Of a stretch of 18,775 bases of DNA, positions 7,891-15,719 are shown piece after piece. How positions within the stretch are numbered: position 1 is the first letter of the stretch; each line of letters starts with the position of its first letter. The position numbers and the translations under genes were made by a program. The DNA is from an uncultured Prevotella sp. (lineage in GTDB: Bacteria; Bacteroidota; Bacteroidia; Bacteroidales; Bacteroidaceae). The DNA lies in contig UQTI01000056.1 of the NCBI GenBank assembly GCA_900543975.1, positions 1-18,775 of the forward strand. Reading direction: 5' to 3'. The notes under the pieces were generated by a model. That model was not told the DNA's origin, ran no database searches, and saw nothing but the letters and a program-made list of their open reading frames with translations.

Positions 7891-8451
7891 ATGAACATTA
7901 TTGAAGCAACTCAACAACACGCACCTGTCATCGCCAACCTCATAATGATGGCAATGACCGATGAGTGCTGCCTCAACCTCGCTGGCGAGGGCCGCACCGT
8001 TGCCGATTTCGCACGGCTCATGAACCAGCTAACAGCCGCCGACGACACACAGTACAGCTACCGCAACACCCTACTTGCCGTGACCGACGAGGGCGAGGTG
8101 GCAGGAGCAATAGTGTCTTATGACGGCGCGAAGCTGCACGAGTTGCGAGAGGCATTCATCGAGGGTGCACGTCGCGAGTTTGGTGTCGACCACTCGGGCA
8201 TGGACGACGAGACAGCCGCTGGCGAGTGGTACCTCGACAGCCTTGCCGTCTTCCCGCAGTTTCGGGGACAGGGCATAGCCCATCAGCTCCTCTCGGCTGC
8301 CGCCCGGCGTGCCGCTGACCACGGTCTGCCCGCTGCCCTGCTCGTTGACAAGGGCAACCCCAAGGCCGAACGTCTCTACCGCTCCATTGGCTTCGAATAT
8401 GTGGAAGATGCCATGTGGGGTGGACATGAGATGCGCCGATTAAGAAAATGA
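7891..8451 (+). CDS. GNAT family N-acetyltransferase
   Basis: This 186-residue cytosolic protein has the GNAT fold, which moves an acetyl group from acetyl-CoA to an amine. Motif A is EWYLDSLAVFPQFRGQGIA (112-130): a beta strand running into the pyrophosphate-binding RGQGIA loop. Motif B holds the conserved GNPKAERLYRSIGFE (155-169), with Asn156 and Tyr163 in the usual positions. Residues 1-110 form the variable substrate side, including a long acidic loop (about 98-110). The substrate (protein, small amine, antibiotic or other) cannot be predicted. It has its own promoter and ends 39 bp before the ATPase gene with no terminator or promoter between, so it is probably the first gene of a three-gene operon. 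Confidence 0.88.
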   Translation: MNIIEATQQHAPVIANLIMMAMTDECCLNLAGEGRTVADFARLMNQLTAADDTQYSYRNTLLAVTDEGEVAGAIVSYDGAKLHELREAFIEGARREFGVDHSGMDDETAAGEWYLDSLAVFPQFRGQGIAHQLLSAAARRAADHGLPAALLVDKGNPKAERLYRSIGFEYVEDAMWGGHEMRRLRK

Positions 8452-8490
8452 ACAGGGGCTTCTGAAAAGCAAACCATAAATTTTTTCAAT

Positions 8491-9306
8491 ATGAAATACG
8501 CCGAATATATAAAACAGATAGAGATCGACTCGCTATGGAGCGGCAAGAAGCACATAGTGTGGAATCTGGACCGACAGGTTAACATCCTGAGCGGCGTGAA
8601 CGGCGTGGGCAAGAGCACCATCCTCAATAAGGTGGTCAAAGGGCTGACGGCTGGGGGCGAGTTCCCGAGCCACATGCTCAAGGGCGTGCATATAACCGTG
8701 GTGCCTGAGGAGGCAAGATGGATAAGATATGACGTCATCAGGTCCTTTGACAGGCCGCTCCTCAACATGGACACCATAAGCAAGATGAACGTGAGCCTTG
8801 CCACCGAGCTCGACTTCCAGCTGTTTCAGCTCCAACGCAAGTATCTCGACTATCAGGTGAACATCGGCAACCGCATCATTGCTGCCCTCCAGAGCGGTGA
8901 ACCCGACGCAGCGCAGAAGGCGCAGGAGCTGTCGGCACCGAAGAAGCGGTTCCAGGACCTCATTGACGACCTGTTCAGCGAGACGGGCAAGAAGATTGTG
9001 CGCACGGAGAACGAGATACGCTTCTCGCAGATTGGCGAGACGCTCGTGCCTTATCAGCTCTCGAGCGGTGAGAAGCAGATGCTCGCCATCCTCCTGACCG
9101 TCCTCGTGGAGGACAACCTGCCTTATGTCCTCTTCATGGACGAGCCTGAGGTGAGTCTCCATGTGGAATGGCAGGAGCGTCTTATCGAACTGATCCTCTC
9201 TCTTAACCCCAACGTTCAGATCATTCTCACCACCCATAGTCCGGCCCTCGTCATGAACGGATGGATGGATAGGGTGACAGAGGTGAGCGACATCACGGAC
9301 AAGTGA
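8491..9306 (+). CDS. ABC-type AAA ATPase, AriA-like candidate partner of DUF4435
   Basis: This 271-residue P-loop ATPase of the ABC/SMC/OLD-like class shows all core motifs. Walker A is GVNGVGKST (35-43, Lys41). The ABC signature-like LSSGEKQ (190-196) is followed by Walker B VLFMDEPE (213-220, catalytic Glu218) and the H-loop TTHSPAL (247-253, His249). The insert between Walker A and the signature (about 95-180) looks helical and is short, with no long coiled coil and no transmembrane segment, so it is not a transporter subunit. Its stop overlaps the next gene's start by 4 bp (GTGA), implying coupled translation. An ATPase of this class followed by DUF4435 is the layout of the PARIS anti-phage system (AriA/AriB). 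This protein looks shorter than AriA proteins I remember, so the assignment is inference. Confidence 0.85.
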   Translation: MKYAEYIKQIEIDSLWSGKKHIVWNLDRQVNILSGVNGVGKSTILNKVVKGLTAGGEFPSHMLKGVHITVVPEEARWIRYDVIRSFDRPLLNMDTISKMNVSLATELDFQLFQLQRKYLDYQVNIGNRIIAALQSGEPDAAQKAQELSAPKKRFQDLIDDLFSETGKKIVRTENEIRFSQIGETLVPYQLSSGEKQMLAILLTVLVEDNLPYVLFMDEPEVSLHVEWQERLIELILSLNPNVQIILTTHSPALVMNGWMDRVTEVSDITDK

Positions 9307-10304
9307 GTGGCATGAAACGTCTGAATCAAAATATCACATCGCGCTATGTAGAGGCAGCAAACCGCCTCACGTCGCGGCAGGCACGTCGGCGCATCATCGC
9401 TTATGTCGAGAGCTACGACGACGTGTTCGTGTGGCGTGCCATCCTCTCGCGCTTCGAGAACGCCACACGCTATTTTGAGGTAATGCTTCCCTCGCGCAAC
9501 AACCATCTGGAGCGGGGCAAGAAGGCTGCTGTCATGCAGCTGCTTCACGATGGGGTGGGGTGTGACATGATTGCCTGTGTCGATGCCGACTACGACTACC
9601 TCATACAGGGAGCCAGCGAGACATCTAAGATTATCCTCTCCAACCCCTATGTCTTCCATACCTATGCCTACGCCATAGAGAACCTGCAATGTTATGCCCC
9701 GTCGCTACATGGCGTGTGCGTGGCGGTGACGCTTAACGACCACATGGAGTTCGATTTTGTCGATTTCCTATCACAATATTCTCAAGCCATCTTCCCGCTC
9801 TTCATCTGGAGCATCTGGTACTATCGCACGCCGCGCTATGCACAGTTTTCCATCACCGACTTCCTACAGGTCATAGAGCTGGGCAAGGTGACACCTGACA
9901 ACGCCAACGATGCCTTGCAGCGTCTGCGCAGCAAGGTTGCCAAGAAGGTGCAGTGGCTACAGCGCCACAACCCCAAGGCGAAGGAGAGCTATCTTGCGCT
10001 GAAGGATGAGCTGAAGCGCCTCGGCGTAACACCCGACACCACCTACCTCTACATTCAGGGCCACCACCTCTTCGACCGTGTGGTCATGCCGCTTATGAAG
10101 AATGTCTGCGCCCGACTGGTGCGCGAGCGTGAGCGCGAAATCTCTCTCCAGAGTGTTCACAACACCCAGTATCGCAACGAGCTGTCTTGCTATTCGAGCA
10201 GCATCAGCGACATCACCAACACCCTAAAAAAGAGTGTAGGCTTCCTCGCCTCGGAACCTTATAACCGCATTGTGGAGGATCTGACAAAGGCGTTTGAAAA
10301 GTAA
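9303..10304 (+). CDS. DUF4435 (TOPRIM-like) protein, AriB-like candidate
   Basis: The GTG start at 9303 lies within the stop of the ATPase gene (GTGA overlap), giving 333 residues; an ATG at 9312 would remove three. The N-terminal half carries TOPRIM-like acidic residues: YVESYDD with Glu36, and CVDADYD with Asp94, Asp96 and Asp98 after predicted beta strands. YAIENLQCY (123-131, Glu126-Asn127) is a motif I associate with DUF4435. The rest is helical with GHHLFD at 253-258. In PARIS, the DUF4435 protein AriB is a TOPRIM nuclease held inactive by AriA until phage infection; the same role here is inferred. No signal peptide or membrane segment is seen. An AGGTAAAA repeat array follows directly after the stop. 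Confidence 0.82.
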   Translation: MSGMKRLNQNITSRYVEAANRLTSRQARRRIIAYVESYDDVFVWRAILSRFENATRYFEVMLPSRNNHLERGKKAAVMQLLHDGVGCDMIACVDADYDYLIQGASETSKIILSNPYVFHTYAYAIENLQCYAPSLHGVCVAVTLNDHMEFDFVDFLSQYSQAIFPLFIWSIWYYRTPRYAQFSITDFLQVIELGKVTPDNANDALQRLRSKVAKKVQWLQRHNPKAKESYLALKDELKRLGVTPDTTYLYIQGHHLFDRVVMPLMKNVCARLVREREREISLQSVHNTQYRNELSCYSSSISDITNTLKKSVGFLASEPYNRIVEDLTKAFEK

Positions 10305-10305
10305 T

Positions 10306-10408
10306 TTTAAAGGTAAAAGGCATTTTAAAGGTAAAAAGGTAAAAAAGTAAAAAGGTAAAAAAAGGGCTGATGCCGTTTAAAGGTAAAAGGGTAAAAAGGT
10401 AAAAAAGG
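10306..10408 (+). repeat. AGGTAAAA 8-bp tandem repeat array with GGCTGATGCC core
   Basis: Imperfect tandem AGGTAAAA units (about 10310-10363 and 10380-10408) flank GGGCTGATGCCGTTTAAAGG (10364-10383). The array begins two bases after the DUF4435 stop. The same units and GGCTxAYGCC core recur at 17123-17226. No clean hairpin-plus-T-run terminator is present here on the plus strand. Confidence 0.75.
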
Positions 10409-10480
10409 ATTCGCCTTGAAAGTGAAGAATTTTGAATTAAGGGATTTTTCAATTAACAGGTTAAAATTTTTTTTGAATGT

Positions 10481-11122
10481 ATGATAGTGAAACTTACTGA
10501 TGAGATCGCTTTTCCCGATCCACGAGAAGGCGAGCCCGACGGATGGTTTGCTGTGGGTGGCGACTTGAGCGTTGACCGCTTGCTGCTGGCCTACAGCTAT
10601 GGCATCTTTCCGTGGTATGCTTTCAGATGGTATGACGAGATTCTTTGGTATTGCCCCATGCAGCGCTTTGTCATTTTTCCCGACGAGATCCATGTGTCGC
10701 GCTCAATGCGCAAACTGATGCGAAAGGGAAGATATAGCGTGAGCATAAACCGCGACTTTCATAATGTTATCCGTCTTTGTGGCGAACTGCGTCACGACGA
10801 GGAGGGTGCCTGGTTGGGCAGCGACATGATAGACGCTTATGAGGAGCTGCACCGCCAGGGCTTTGCTGCCAGCGTTGAGGTGTGGGAGGGCGAACGCCTG
10901 GTGGGCGGCATCTATGGCGTCAACATTGGCAGCTGCTTTTTCGGCGAGAGCATGTTTTCGCTGGTGCCCAACGGCAGTAAGGTGGCGCTCATCGCACTCG
11001 CACAATATATGGCGGAGAATGGCGGCCGACTGATCGACTGCCAGTTTGAGACGCCTCATCTCCGCAGCATGGGCGGCCGCTTCATCTCTTACGACGAGTA
11101 TTTGGACATTTTGCAAGAATGA
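10481..11122 (+). CDS. aat: Leucyl/phenylalanyl-tRNA--protein transferase
   Basis: This 213-residue enzyme moves Leu or Phe from aminoacyl-tRNA to proteins with N-terminal Arg or Lys, making N-degrons recognised by ClpS and degraded by ClpAP in the cytosol. Family signatures are intact: FPDP near the N-terminus (11-14), VGGDLSVDRLLLAYSYGIFPWY (25-46 region), WYCPMQRFVIFPDEIHVSRS (56-75), AWLGSDMIDAYEELHRQGFA (110-129 region), SVEVWEGERLVGGIYGV (131-147), GESMFS (155-160) and DCQFETPHLRSMGGR (186-200). Most homologues read WSPDPR where this has CPMQR, a common Bacteroidetes variation. The length is normal. It is transcribed separately from the ATPase/DUF4435 genes by distance (176 bp), although no clear promoter was found; the -7 is ambiguous in a T-rich stretch before the ATG. 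Confidence 0.95.
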   Translation: MIVKLTDEIAFPDPREGEPDGWFAVGGDLSVDRLLLAYSYGIFPWYAFRWYDEILWYCPMQRFVIFPDEIHVSRSMRKLMRKGRYSVSINRDFHNVIRLCGELRHDEEGAWLGSDMIDAYEELHRQGFAASVEVWEGERLVGGIYGVNIGSCFFGESMFSLVPNGSKVALIALAQYMAENGGRLIDCQFETPHLRSMGGRFISYDEYLDILQE

Positions 11123-11224
11123 CCGTTGATGAGCAATCTTGTGCATCTGTTCCAACAACAAGAAAAGGCAATCGTGGAGAGGTTTCGCTTCTCTCCTACG
11201 GACGGGAAAGTCGTGAAAAAGTTG

Positions 11225-11232
11225 TATTTTTG
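11225..11232 (+). promoter_or_regulatory. Probable -7 element for the GH84 gene
   Basis: TATTTTTG fits TAnnTTTG, about 62 bp before the ATG. No clear -33 TTG is present 19-21 bp upstream, so this is a weaker call. A small GGAGAG...CTCTCC hairpin (11176-11196) lies just upstream. Confidence 0.4.
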
Positions 11233-11294
11233 CAGAAGCATAATGTGCTTATAAGAAACTTGTAATTAATTTTCACCTAAACCCACAAACAAAA

Positions 11295-13541
11295 ATGTCA
11301 TTCCTAAACAAGCGACACACACTTATCGTGACGGCTCTTGCTGCCCTGTCGGCACAGACCGCATGGGCACAGTTTGACCGTATAAACCCCGTTCCACAAC
11401 AGATCGCACGACCCACGAAGGGCGGAGCGGCGATGATGAGGCTGCCCGACACATGGCGTGTGCAGACCGATGCGGCACGCAGCAGCTCCTTCGCCGTGAA
11501 GGCTTTGCGCGATGGCATGCCCAAAGCCACGCATGAAGACCGTGAGGCTGCCTTCGTCATAACGCTCGGCGTGAAGGGCGACCGCTGCACGAAGAAACAG
11601 GCTGCCAAGGTGCCGACGCGTGCCGAGGCCTACTGGCTCTCTGTCGATGAGCGAGGCGTGACCATCGTCGGTGCCGACGAGCAAGGACTGTTCTATGGCG
11701 TGCAGTCGCTCTTGCAGTCGGTGGCTGAGACATCACAGCTGGAGCGCGGCACCGTTACCGATTGGCCCGACGTGCGCTTCCGTGGCACCGTTGAGGGCTT
11801 TTATGGCACCCCGTGGAGCCATGAGGCACGTCTCCGACAGATCGATTTTTATGGCCGTAACAAGCTTAACACCTATATCTATGGTCCCAAGGATGACCTC
11901 TACCACCGCCACCGCTGGCGCATGCCTTATCCTGAGGAGGAGGCACAACGCATAAGTGAGCTGGCGAGCTATGCCCGCGAGCACGGCGTCAACTTCTGTT
12001 GGGCCATACACCCTGGCGTGGATATAAGGTGGAATGATGCCGACCGCGACACGCTCGTGGCAAAGCTTGAGAGCGTGTATAAGCTTGGCGTGCGCTCCTT
12101 CGCCGTGTTCTTCGACGACATCAGCGGCGACGGCACCGACCCAGTCCGTCAGGCTGCCCTGCTGAACCATGTCAACCGCGTCTTCATTCACAAACACAGC
12201 GACGTGACACCGCTCATGATGTGTCCCACCATCTACAACAGGTCGTGGAGTACCGACGACGACAGGTATCTGCGCACGCTCGGCTCACAGCTCGACAAGG
12301 ATGTGGACATCATGTGGACGGGCAACGCCGTGGTGGCAGACATTGACCGCGAGTCGATGGAATGGATAAACAGCAGGATCGGACGAAAGGCGTATCTGTG
12401 GTGGAATTTCCCCGTGAGCGACTATGTGCGCGACCGCATACTCCTTGGCCCGGCCTATGGCAACGGCACCGACATCGCACCGCTCCTTGCCGGCTTCGTG
12501 TCGAACCCCATGGAGCATGCTGAGGCTTCAAAGATCTCGCTCCACGGCATTGCCGACTACACATGGAACATGCGGAACTATAACCCCGACCGCAACTGGG
12601 AGCAGGCTGTTGCCCGTCTGCTGCCTTCAAACGCCCACGCCCTGCGCACCTTTGCTCTCTACAACAAGGATCTCGGACCTAACGGCCATGGGTTCCGTCG
12701 CGAGGAGGGCACGGAGCTACAGGCTGTTGCCGACAAGGCTTTGGGTGGCGACAAGCAGGCCGTTGACAGCTTGATGGCTGCATGTGCCGACCTGCGTGTG
12801 GCGTGTGACCTGCTGCTTGCCGACAAGAGCGACCCGCTGCTCGTCAAGGAGCTGCGCCCGTGGCTGCTGCAAGGTAAGAACCTTGCCGACTATGGTGTGG
12901 CGGTGTGCGAGATGGCGCTCGCCGTGAAGGATGGCAGATGCTCTGCCTCTGTAGAGACACTCTACCGCCATGCGCGTGCTCTCCAGACGCTCATGCGGAA
13001 TCTCTCGGCAGACACCACGGTGCGCCACGCTCATCAGCCCGGCATAGAGATAGGCACGAAGGTGCTGCTGCCCACCCTCGACAAGCTGTTCTCTCAGGCG
13101 GTGAAGGCTTACAACGTCAACGCACACAAGAGCCTTGAGGTGCCGTCGCAGCAGTTGCCGTTCACCATGGAGAGCGATGTGGCGCAACTGCGTATGCTGC
13201 CTCTCACCGCAGACGGCGACCTCGTAAAGGTGTCGCCGTCAAACGAGATCGTTAACTGGCAAAACGGCGGCAGCATCACCCTCACGGCAGACCAAAACGT
13301 GATTATCGGCGCCTTCGCCTTTGACCTTGGAAACGCTTCTTTGGCAGCTGCCATGCGTCTTGAACTGTTCACCAACGGCAAGTGGCGCCCCGTGAACCTT
13401 CAGCCCTCTGCCCAAGGCTCATCCTTGATATGCGCCGATCCGAGCATTGGCGACCTCAAAGCCTCGAAGCTGCGCCTCACTAACGTTTCTGGCAAGGCTC
13501 TCGCCGTGGGCTTTAAGCGCTTTGAAGCGAAAATATTGTAA
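11295..13541 (+). CDS. GH84 beta-N-acetylglucosaminidase (O-GlcNAcase-like), exported
   Basis: This 748-residue protein closely follows the Bacteroides thetaiotaomicron GH84 enzyme in order and sequence. A signal peptide (cleavage after AWA25) sends it to the periplasm or beyond. Residues about 28-158 form the N-terminal GH84 beta domain (NPVPQQI ... VTIVGADEQGLFYGVQSLLQ). The TIM barrel begins at FRGTVEGFYGTPWS (162-175). Substrate-binding GPKDD lies at 197-201, and the catalytic aspartate pair of substrate-assisted catalysis is Asp274-Asp275 in FFDDISG (272-278). WWNFPVSDYVRDR (369-381) and GPNGHGFRREE (461-471) are further family blocks. The C-terminal part is helical, then a beta-sandwich (about 630-748). 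Likely substrates are GlcNAc-bearing glycans such as mucin or other glycoconjugates. It stands as a single gene with a repeat-type element after its stop; no sorting tail is present. Confidence 0.95.
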   Translation: MSFLNKRHTLIVTALAALSAQTAWAQFDRINPVPQQIARPTKGGAAMMRLPDTWRVQTDAARSSSFAVKALRDGMPKATHEDREAAFVITLGVKGDRCTKKQAAKVPTRAEAYWLSVDERGVTIVGADEQGLFYGVQSLLQSVAETSQLERGTVTDWPDVRFRGTVEGFYGTPWSHEARLRQIDFYGRNKLNTYIYGPKDDLYHRHRWRMPYPEEEAQRISELASYAREHGVNFCWAIHPGVDIRWNDADRDTLVAKLESVYKLGVRSFAVFFDDISGDGTDPVRQAALLNHVNRVFIHKHSDVTPLMMCPTIYNRSWSTDDDRYLRTLGSQLDKDVDIMWTGNAVVADIDRESMEWINSRIGRKAYLWWNFPVSDYVRDRILLGPAYGNGTDIAPLLAGFVSNPMEHAEASKISLHGIADYTWNMRNYNPDRNWEQAVARLLPSNAHALRTFALYNKDLGPNGHGFRREEGTELQAVADKALGGDKQAVDSLMAACADLRVACDLLLADKSDPLLVKELRPWLLQGKNLADYGVAVCEMALAVKDGRCSASVETLYRHARALQTLMRNLSADTTVRHAHQPGIEIGTKVLLPTLDKLFSQAVKAYNVNAHKSLEVPSQQLPFTMESDVAQLRMLPLTADGDLVKVSPSNEIVNWQNGGSITLTADQNVIIGAFAFDLGNASLAAAMRLELFTNGKWRPVNLQPSAQGSSLICADPSIGDLKASKLRLTNVSGKALAVGFKRFEAKIL

Positions 13542-13551
13542 ACCTTTTCTT

Positions 13552-13690
13552 GCTTGCGTTGGGTTTAAAGACAATAGAGACAATTTTTTTTATTTGAAGC
13601 TTTTTTCAATATTTTTTGTTTGATTTTTTTAATCTCAACAAGTTAAAAAATTGTCTCTATTGTCTCTATTGTCTTTAAAAAAACGCAAGC
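13552..13690. repeat. GACAATAG-family dispersed inverted repeat, copy 2
   Basis: The left arm (13552-13590) begins GCTTGCGTT, then TTTAAAGACAATAGAGACAA and a T-run. The right arm (13645-13690) reads the complement with one extra 9-bp ATTGTCTCT unit and ends AACGCAAGC. The arms lie between convergent genes (GH84 and nhaC), so the element could terminate transcription from both sides. Confidence 0.8.
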
Positions 13691-13796
13691 GAGATTCCTC
13701 TCTATTGTCTTTAAAAAATGCAAGCGAGGTCCGTCCCTATTGTCTTAAAAAAAAACGCAAGCGAGGTTTTGTCGTTTTTTTAAACGCAGCCAAGTT
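13666..13796 (-). repeat. ~35-bp tandem repeat, CTATTGTCTTTAAAA...GCAAGCGAGGT
   Basis: Three copies (13666-13694, 13702-13730, 13737-13767) and a degenerate fourth (about 13773-13796) extend the right arm of the inverted repeat. Each has CTATTGTCTT, an A-run, then CGCAAGCGAGRT. The array reaches to about 30 bp from the nhaC stop, so on the minus strand it is the immediate 3' region of nhaC and offers several T-runs for termination. Confidence 0.8.
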
Positions 13797-13825
13797 TTTT
13801 AAATTTATTGTCTTGATAAAAGCCG

Positions 13826-15283
13826 TTACTCTTCAACCTCTGCCTTTTCACATTTAAAGATCTTGTAGCCCAGAGCGGCCACAACCACGCTCATGATGGG
13901 CGATATGATGTTGAAGAAGCAGAAAGGCAGATAGGTGAAGGTGGGCACGCCGAGCACCGTGCTCTGCGTCATGCCGCAGGTGTTCCACGGCACCAGCACC
14001 GAGGTCACCGTGACCGAGTCTTCCGTGGTGCGGCTGAGCAGTCTGCGCTCATAGCCCTCACGGTCAAAGACATCCTTGAACATGTTGCCCGTGAGCAAGA
14101 TGCACAGATACTGGTCTGCTATCGCCACGTTGAGCATGAGACCCGTAGCGGCGGTGCAGCCCACGAGCGATGTGCGGCCCTTGATTAGATGTATGAACAG
14201 ACGCGTGATGCCGCCCACCATGCCTGCCGCTGCCATGGTGCCGCCAAAGCACATGGCGCAGACGATGAGCCAGATGGTCGACATCATGCCACCCATGCCT
14301 CGTGTGGCCACCAGGTCGGTGAGCATGGCGCTGTCGGTGTGGACGGAGGTGCTGCCATAGAGGCTTATCATCGATGCCTTAAACAGCGACGGGTCGATAT
14401 CGCTGAGCACACCTTCCTGAAACACCAGTCCTGCAATCACCGACATGAGAGCCGAGAGGAAGAGGGTTATAACGGGCGGCGTGCGACGCGCAATGAGCAC
14501 ACCCGTGAGCACAGGCACGAGCAGCAGCCACGGCGTGATGTTGAAACGTCCGTCGAGGGCGCGTGTGAACGTCTCTATGTCTTGGCTTCCGCTGGTGTCG
14601 TAGAGCAGACCGGCGACGGTGAAGAGAATGAGCGTGATGACCATCGACGGCACGGTTGTGACGAGCATGTAACGAATGTGCTTGAACAGAGGCACGCCAA
14701 GGCTGCCCGAGGCAAGAGTGGTGGTCTCGCTCAGCGGCGAAATCTTGTCGCCAAAGTAGGCTCCGCTGATAATGGCTCCTGCCACCCATCCGTCGCCAAA
14801 GCCCTGCGCCCGTCCAATGCCCATGAGGGCTATGCCTATGGTCGCAATGGTTGTCCACGACGAGCCGGTCATGACGCTCACCAAGGCACAGATGGCACAG
14901 GTGGAGGCAAGGAAGATGTCGGGGTGTATGGTCTGCACGCCATAATAGATCAGCGTGGGCACCACGCCGCTCACCATCCATGTGCCGCCGAGAGCGCCAA
15001 TGAGCAACAGTATGACCAGTGCGCTCGACACGCTCGCCACATTCTTCGTTATGGCTTTCTCAAAGCTCGCCCATGGCACGTTGAGGTAGCCCATGCCTAT
15101 GAGCACACACAGCGCCGACACCGTGAGGAGCGTTATCTGTGATGCACCGCTCAGGGCATCGCTGCCGAAGGCTTTGATCGTGGCAATGAGCATGATCACC
15201 AGCACGGCGATGGGCATGAGCGACAACACTGCCGACGGCCTCTTCTTCAGCAGCTCTCCCTTCTTGTTTCTGTTTTCTGACAT
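13826..15283 (-). CDS. nhaC: NhaC family Na+/H+ antiporter
   Basis: This 485-residue inner-membrane protein has about eleven to twelve hydrophobic segments and a short basic cytosolic N-terminus (MSENRNKKGELLKKRPS). Family motifs are TGSSWTTIATIG (139-150), GAYFGDKISPLSETTTL (174-190) with acidic Asp179 and Glu186, and VPWNTCGMT (431-439). It exchanges internal Na+ for external H+ (or the reverse) and helps with sodium and pH balance; some NhaC members move organic anions, so substrate is not certain. The ATG at 15281-15283 gives the usual N-terminus. It is divergent from the AICAR transformylase gene and has a purine-rich leader of about 185 nt from a well-matched promoter. Repeat-rich DNA follows its stop. 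Confidence 0.93.
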   Translation of the reverse strand: MSENRNKKGELLKKRPSAVLSLMPIAVLVIMLIATIKAFGSDALSGASQITLLTVSALCVLIGMGYLNVPWASFEKAITKNVASVSSALVILLLIGALGGTWMVSGVVPTLIYYGVQTIHPDIFLASTCAICALVSVMTGSSWTTIATIGIALMGIGRAQGFGDGWVAGAIISGAYFGDKISPLSETTTLASGSLGVPLFKHIRYMLVTTVPSMVITLILFTVAGLLYDTSGSQDIETFTRALDGRFNITPWLLLVPVLTGVLIARRTPPVITLFLSALMSVIAGLVFQEGVLSDIDPSLFKASMISLYGSTSVHTDSAMLTDLVATRGMGGMMSTIWLIVCAMCFGGTMAAAGMVGGITRLFIHLIKGRTSLVGCTAATGLMLNVAIADQYLCILLTGNMFKDVFDREGYERRLLSRTTEDSVTVTSVLVPWNTCGMTQSTVLGVPTFTYLPFCFFNIISPIMSVVVAALGYKIFKCEKAEVEE

Positions 15284-15475
15284 CGTTGGTTTGTTTTCTT
15301 GTTTTGTTTTTTCTATGCTTTTTCAATGTTTTTTCAATGCTTTCGCCTTTCCTCGCTTTGTCTTGCTTTTTTCTTTTCCTCTTTTCTTCTTTTTTATGTC
15401 TCAAAGCTTTTCCTTTTTCCCTTTTCTGGTGCTTCAATTTGTTTCATCCACAGACAAAGCGCTGTTAGCAGAGTG

Positions 15476-15507
15476 CAAAATTACAACATCTTTGGCTTTC
15501 GCGCAAA
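15476..15507 (-). promoter_or_regulatory. Promoter of nhaC
   Basis: Minus strand: TTTG (revcomp of 15504-15507), 20 bp, TAATTTTG (revcomp of 15476-15483). This is a near-perfect consensus. The predicted start is about 185 nt upstream of the nhaC ATG, leaving a long, almost entirely A/G-rich leader (15284-15470, polypyrimidine on the plus strand). Confidence 0.65.
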
Positions 15508-15646
15508 TGATTTTCAACATTGCTGCAAACAAACCGCCGGCCACTGAAAAGAACTTGTATAAACTTGCATTTTTCATCGTTTTCCACCCTCTTCGCTTGA
15601 CTTTTCTTAAAAAAATGTTGAAACATAAGCAACAAATGGTAACGTG

Positions 15647-15678
15647 TTTGCATATATCATGGAAAAGCAGTAATTTTG
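15647..15678 (+). promoter_or_regulatory. Promoter of the AICAR transformylase gene
   Basis: TTTG 15647-15650, exactly 20 bp, TAATTTTG 15671-15678; the ATG at 15720 is about 35 nt after the predicted start. The nhaC promoter diverges from it about 140 bp to the left. Confidence 0.7.
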
Positions 15679-15719
15679 CAAATGGAAACAAAAACGTAGA
15701 TTTCTCCAATATCCACAAT

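Noticed and set aside
13552..13796. CRISPR array
   Set aside because: The repeats are adjacent and degenerate with no uniform unique spacers and no cas genes nearby.
13651..13857. Small ORF with SLLSLKK repeats
   Set aside because: It is only the translation of the ATTGTCTCT tandem repeat units, not a protein gene.
15093..15719. N-terminal extension of the AICAR transformylase frame
   Set aside because: The frame is open by chance through nhaC's start and the polypyrimidine tract (giving Phe/Leu/Ser runs); the promoter at 15647-15678 lies inside it, and family homology begins at the ATG 15720.
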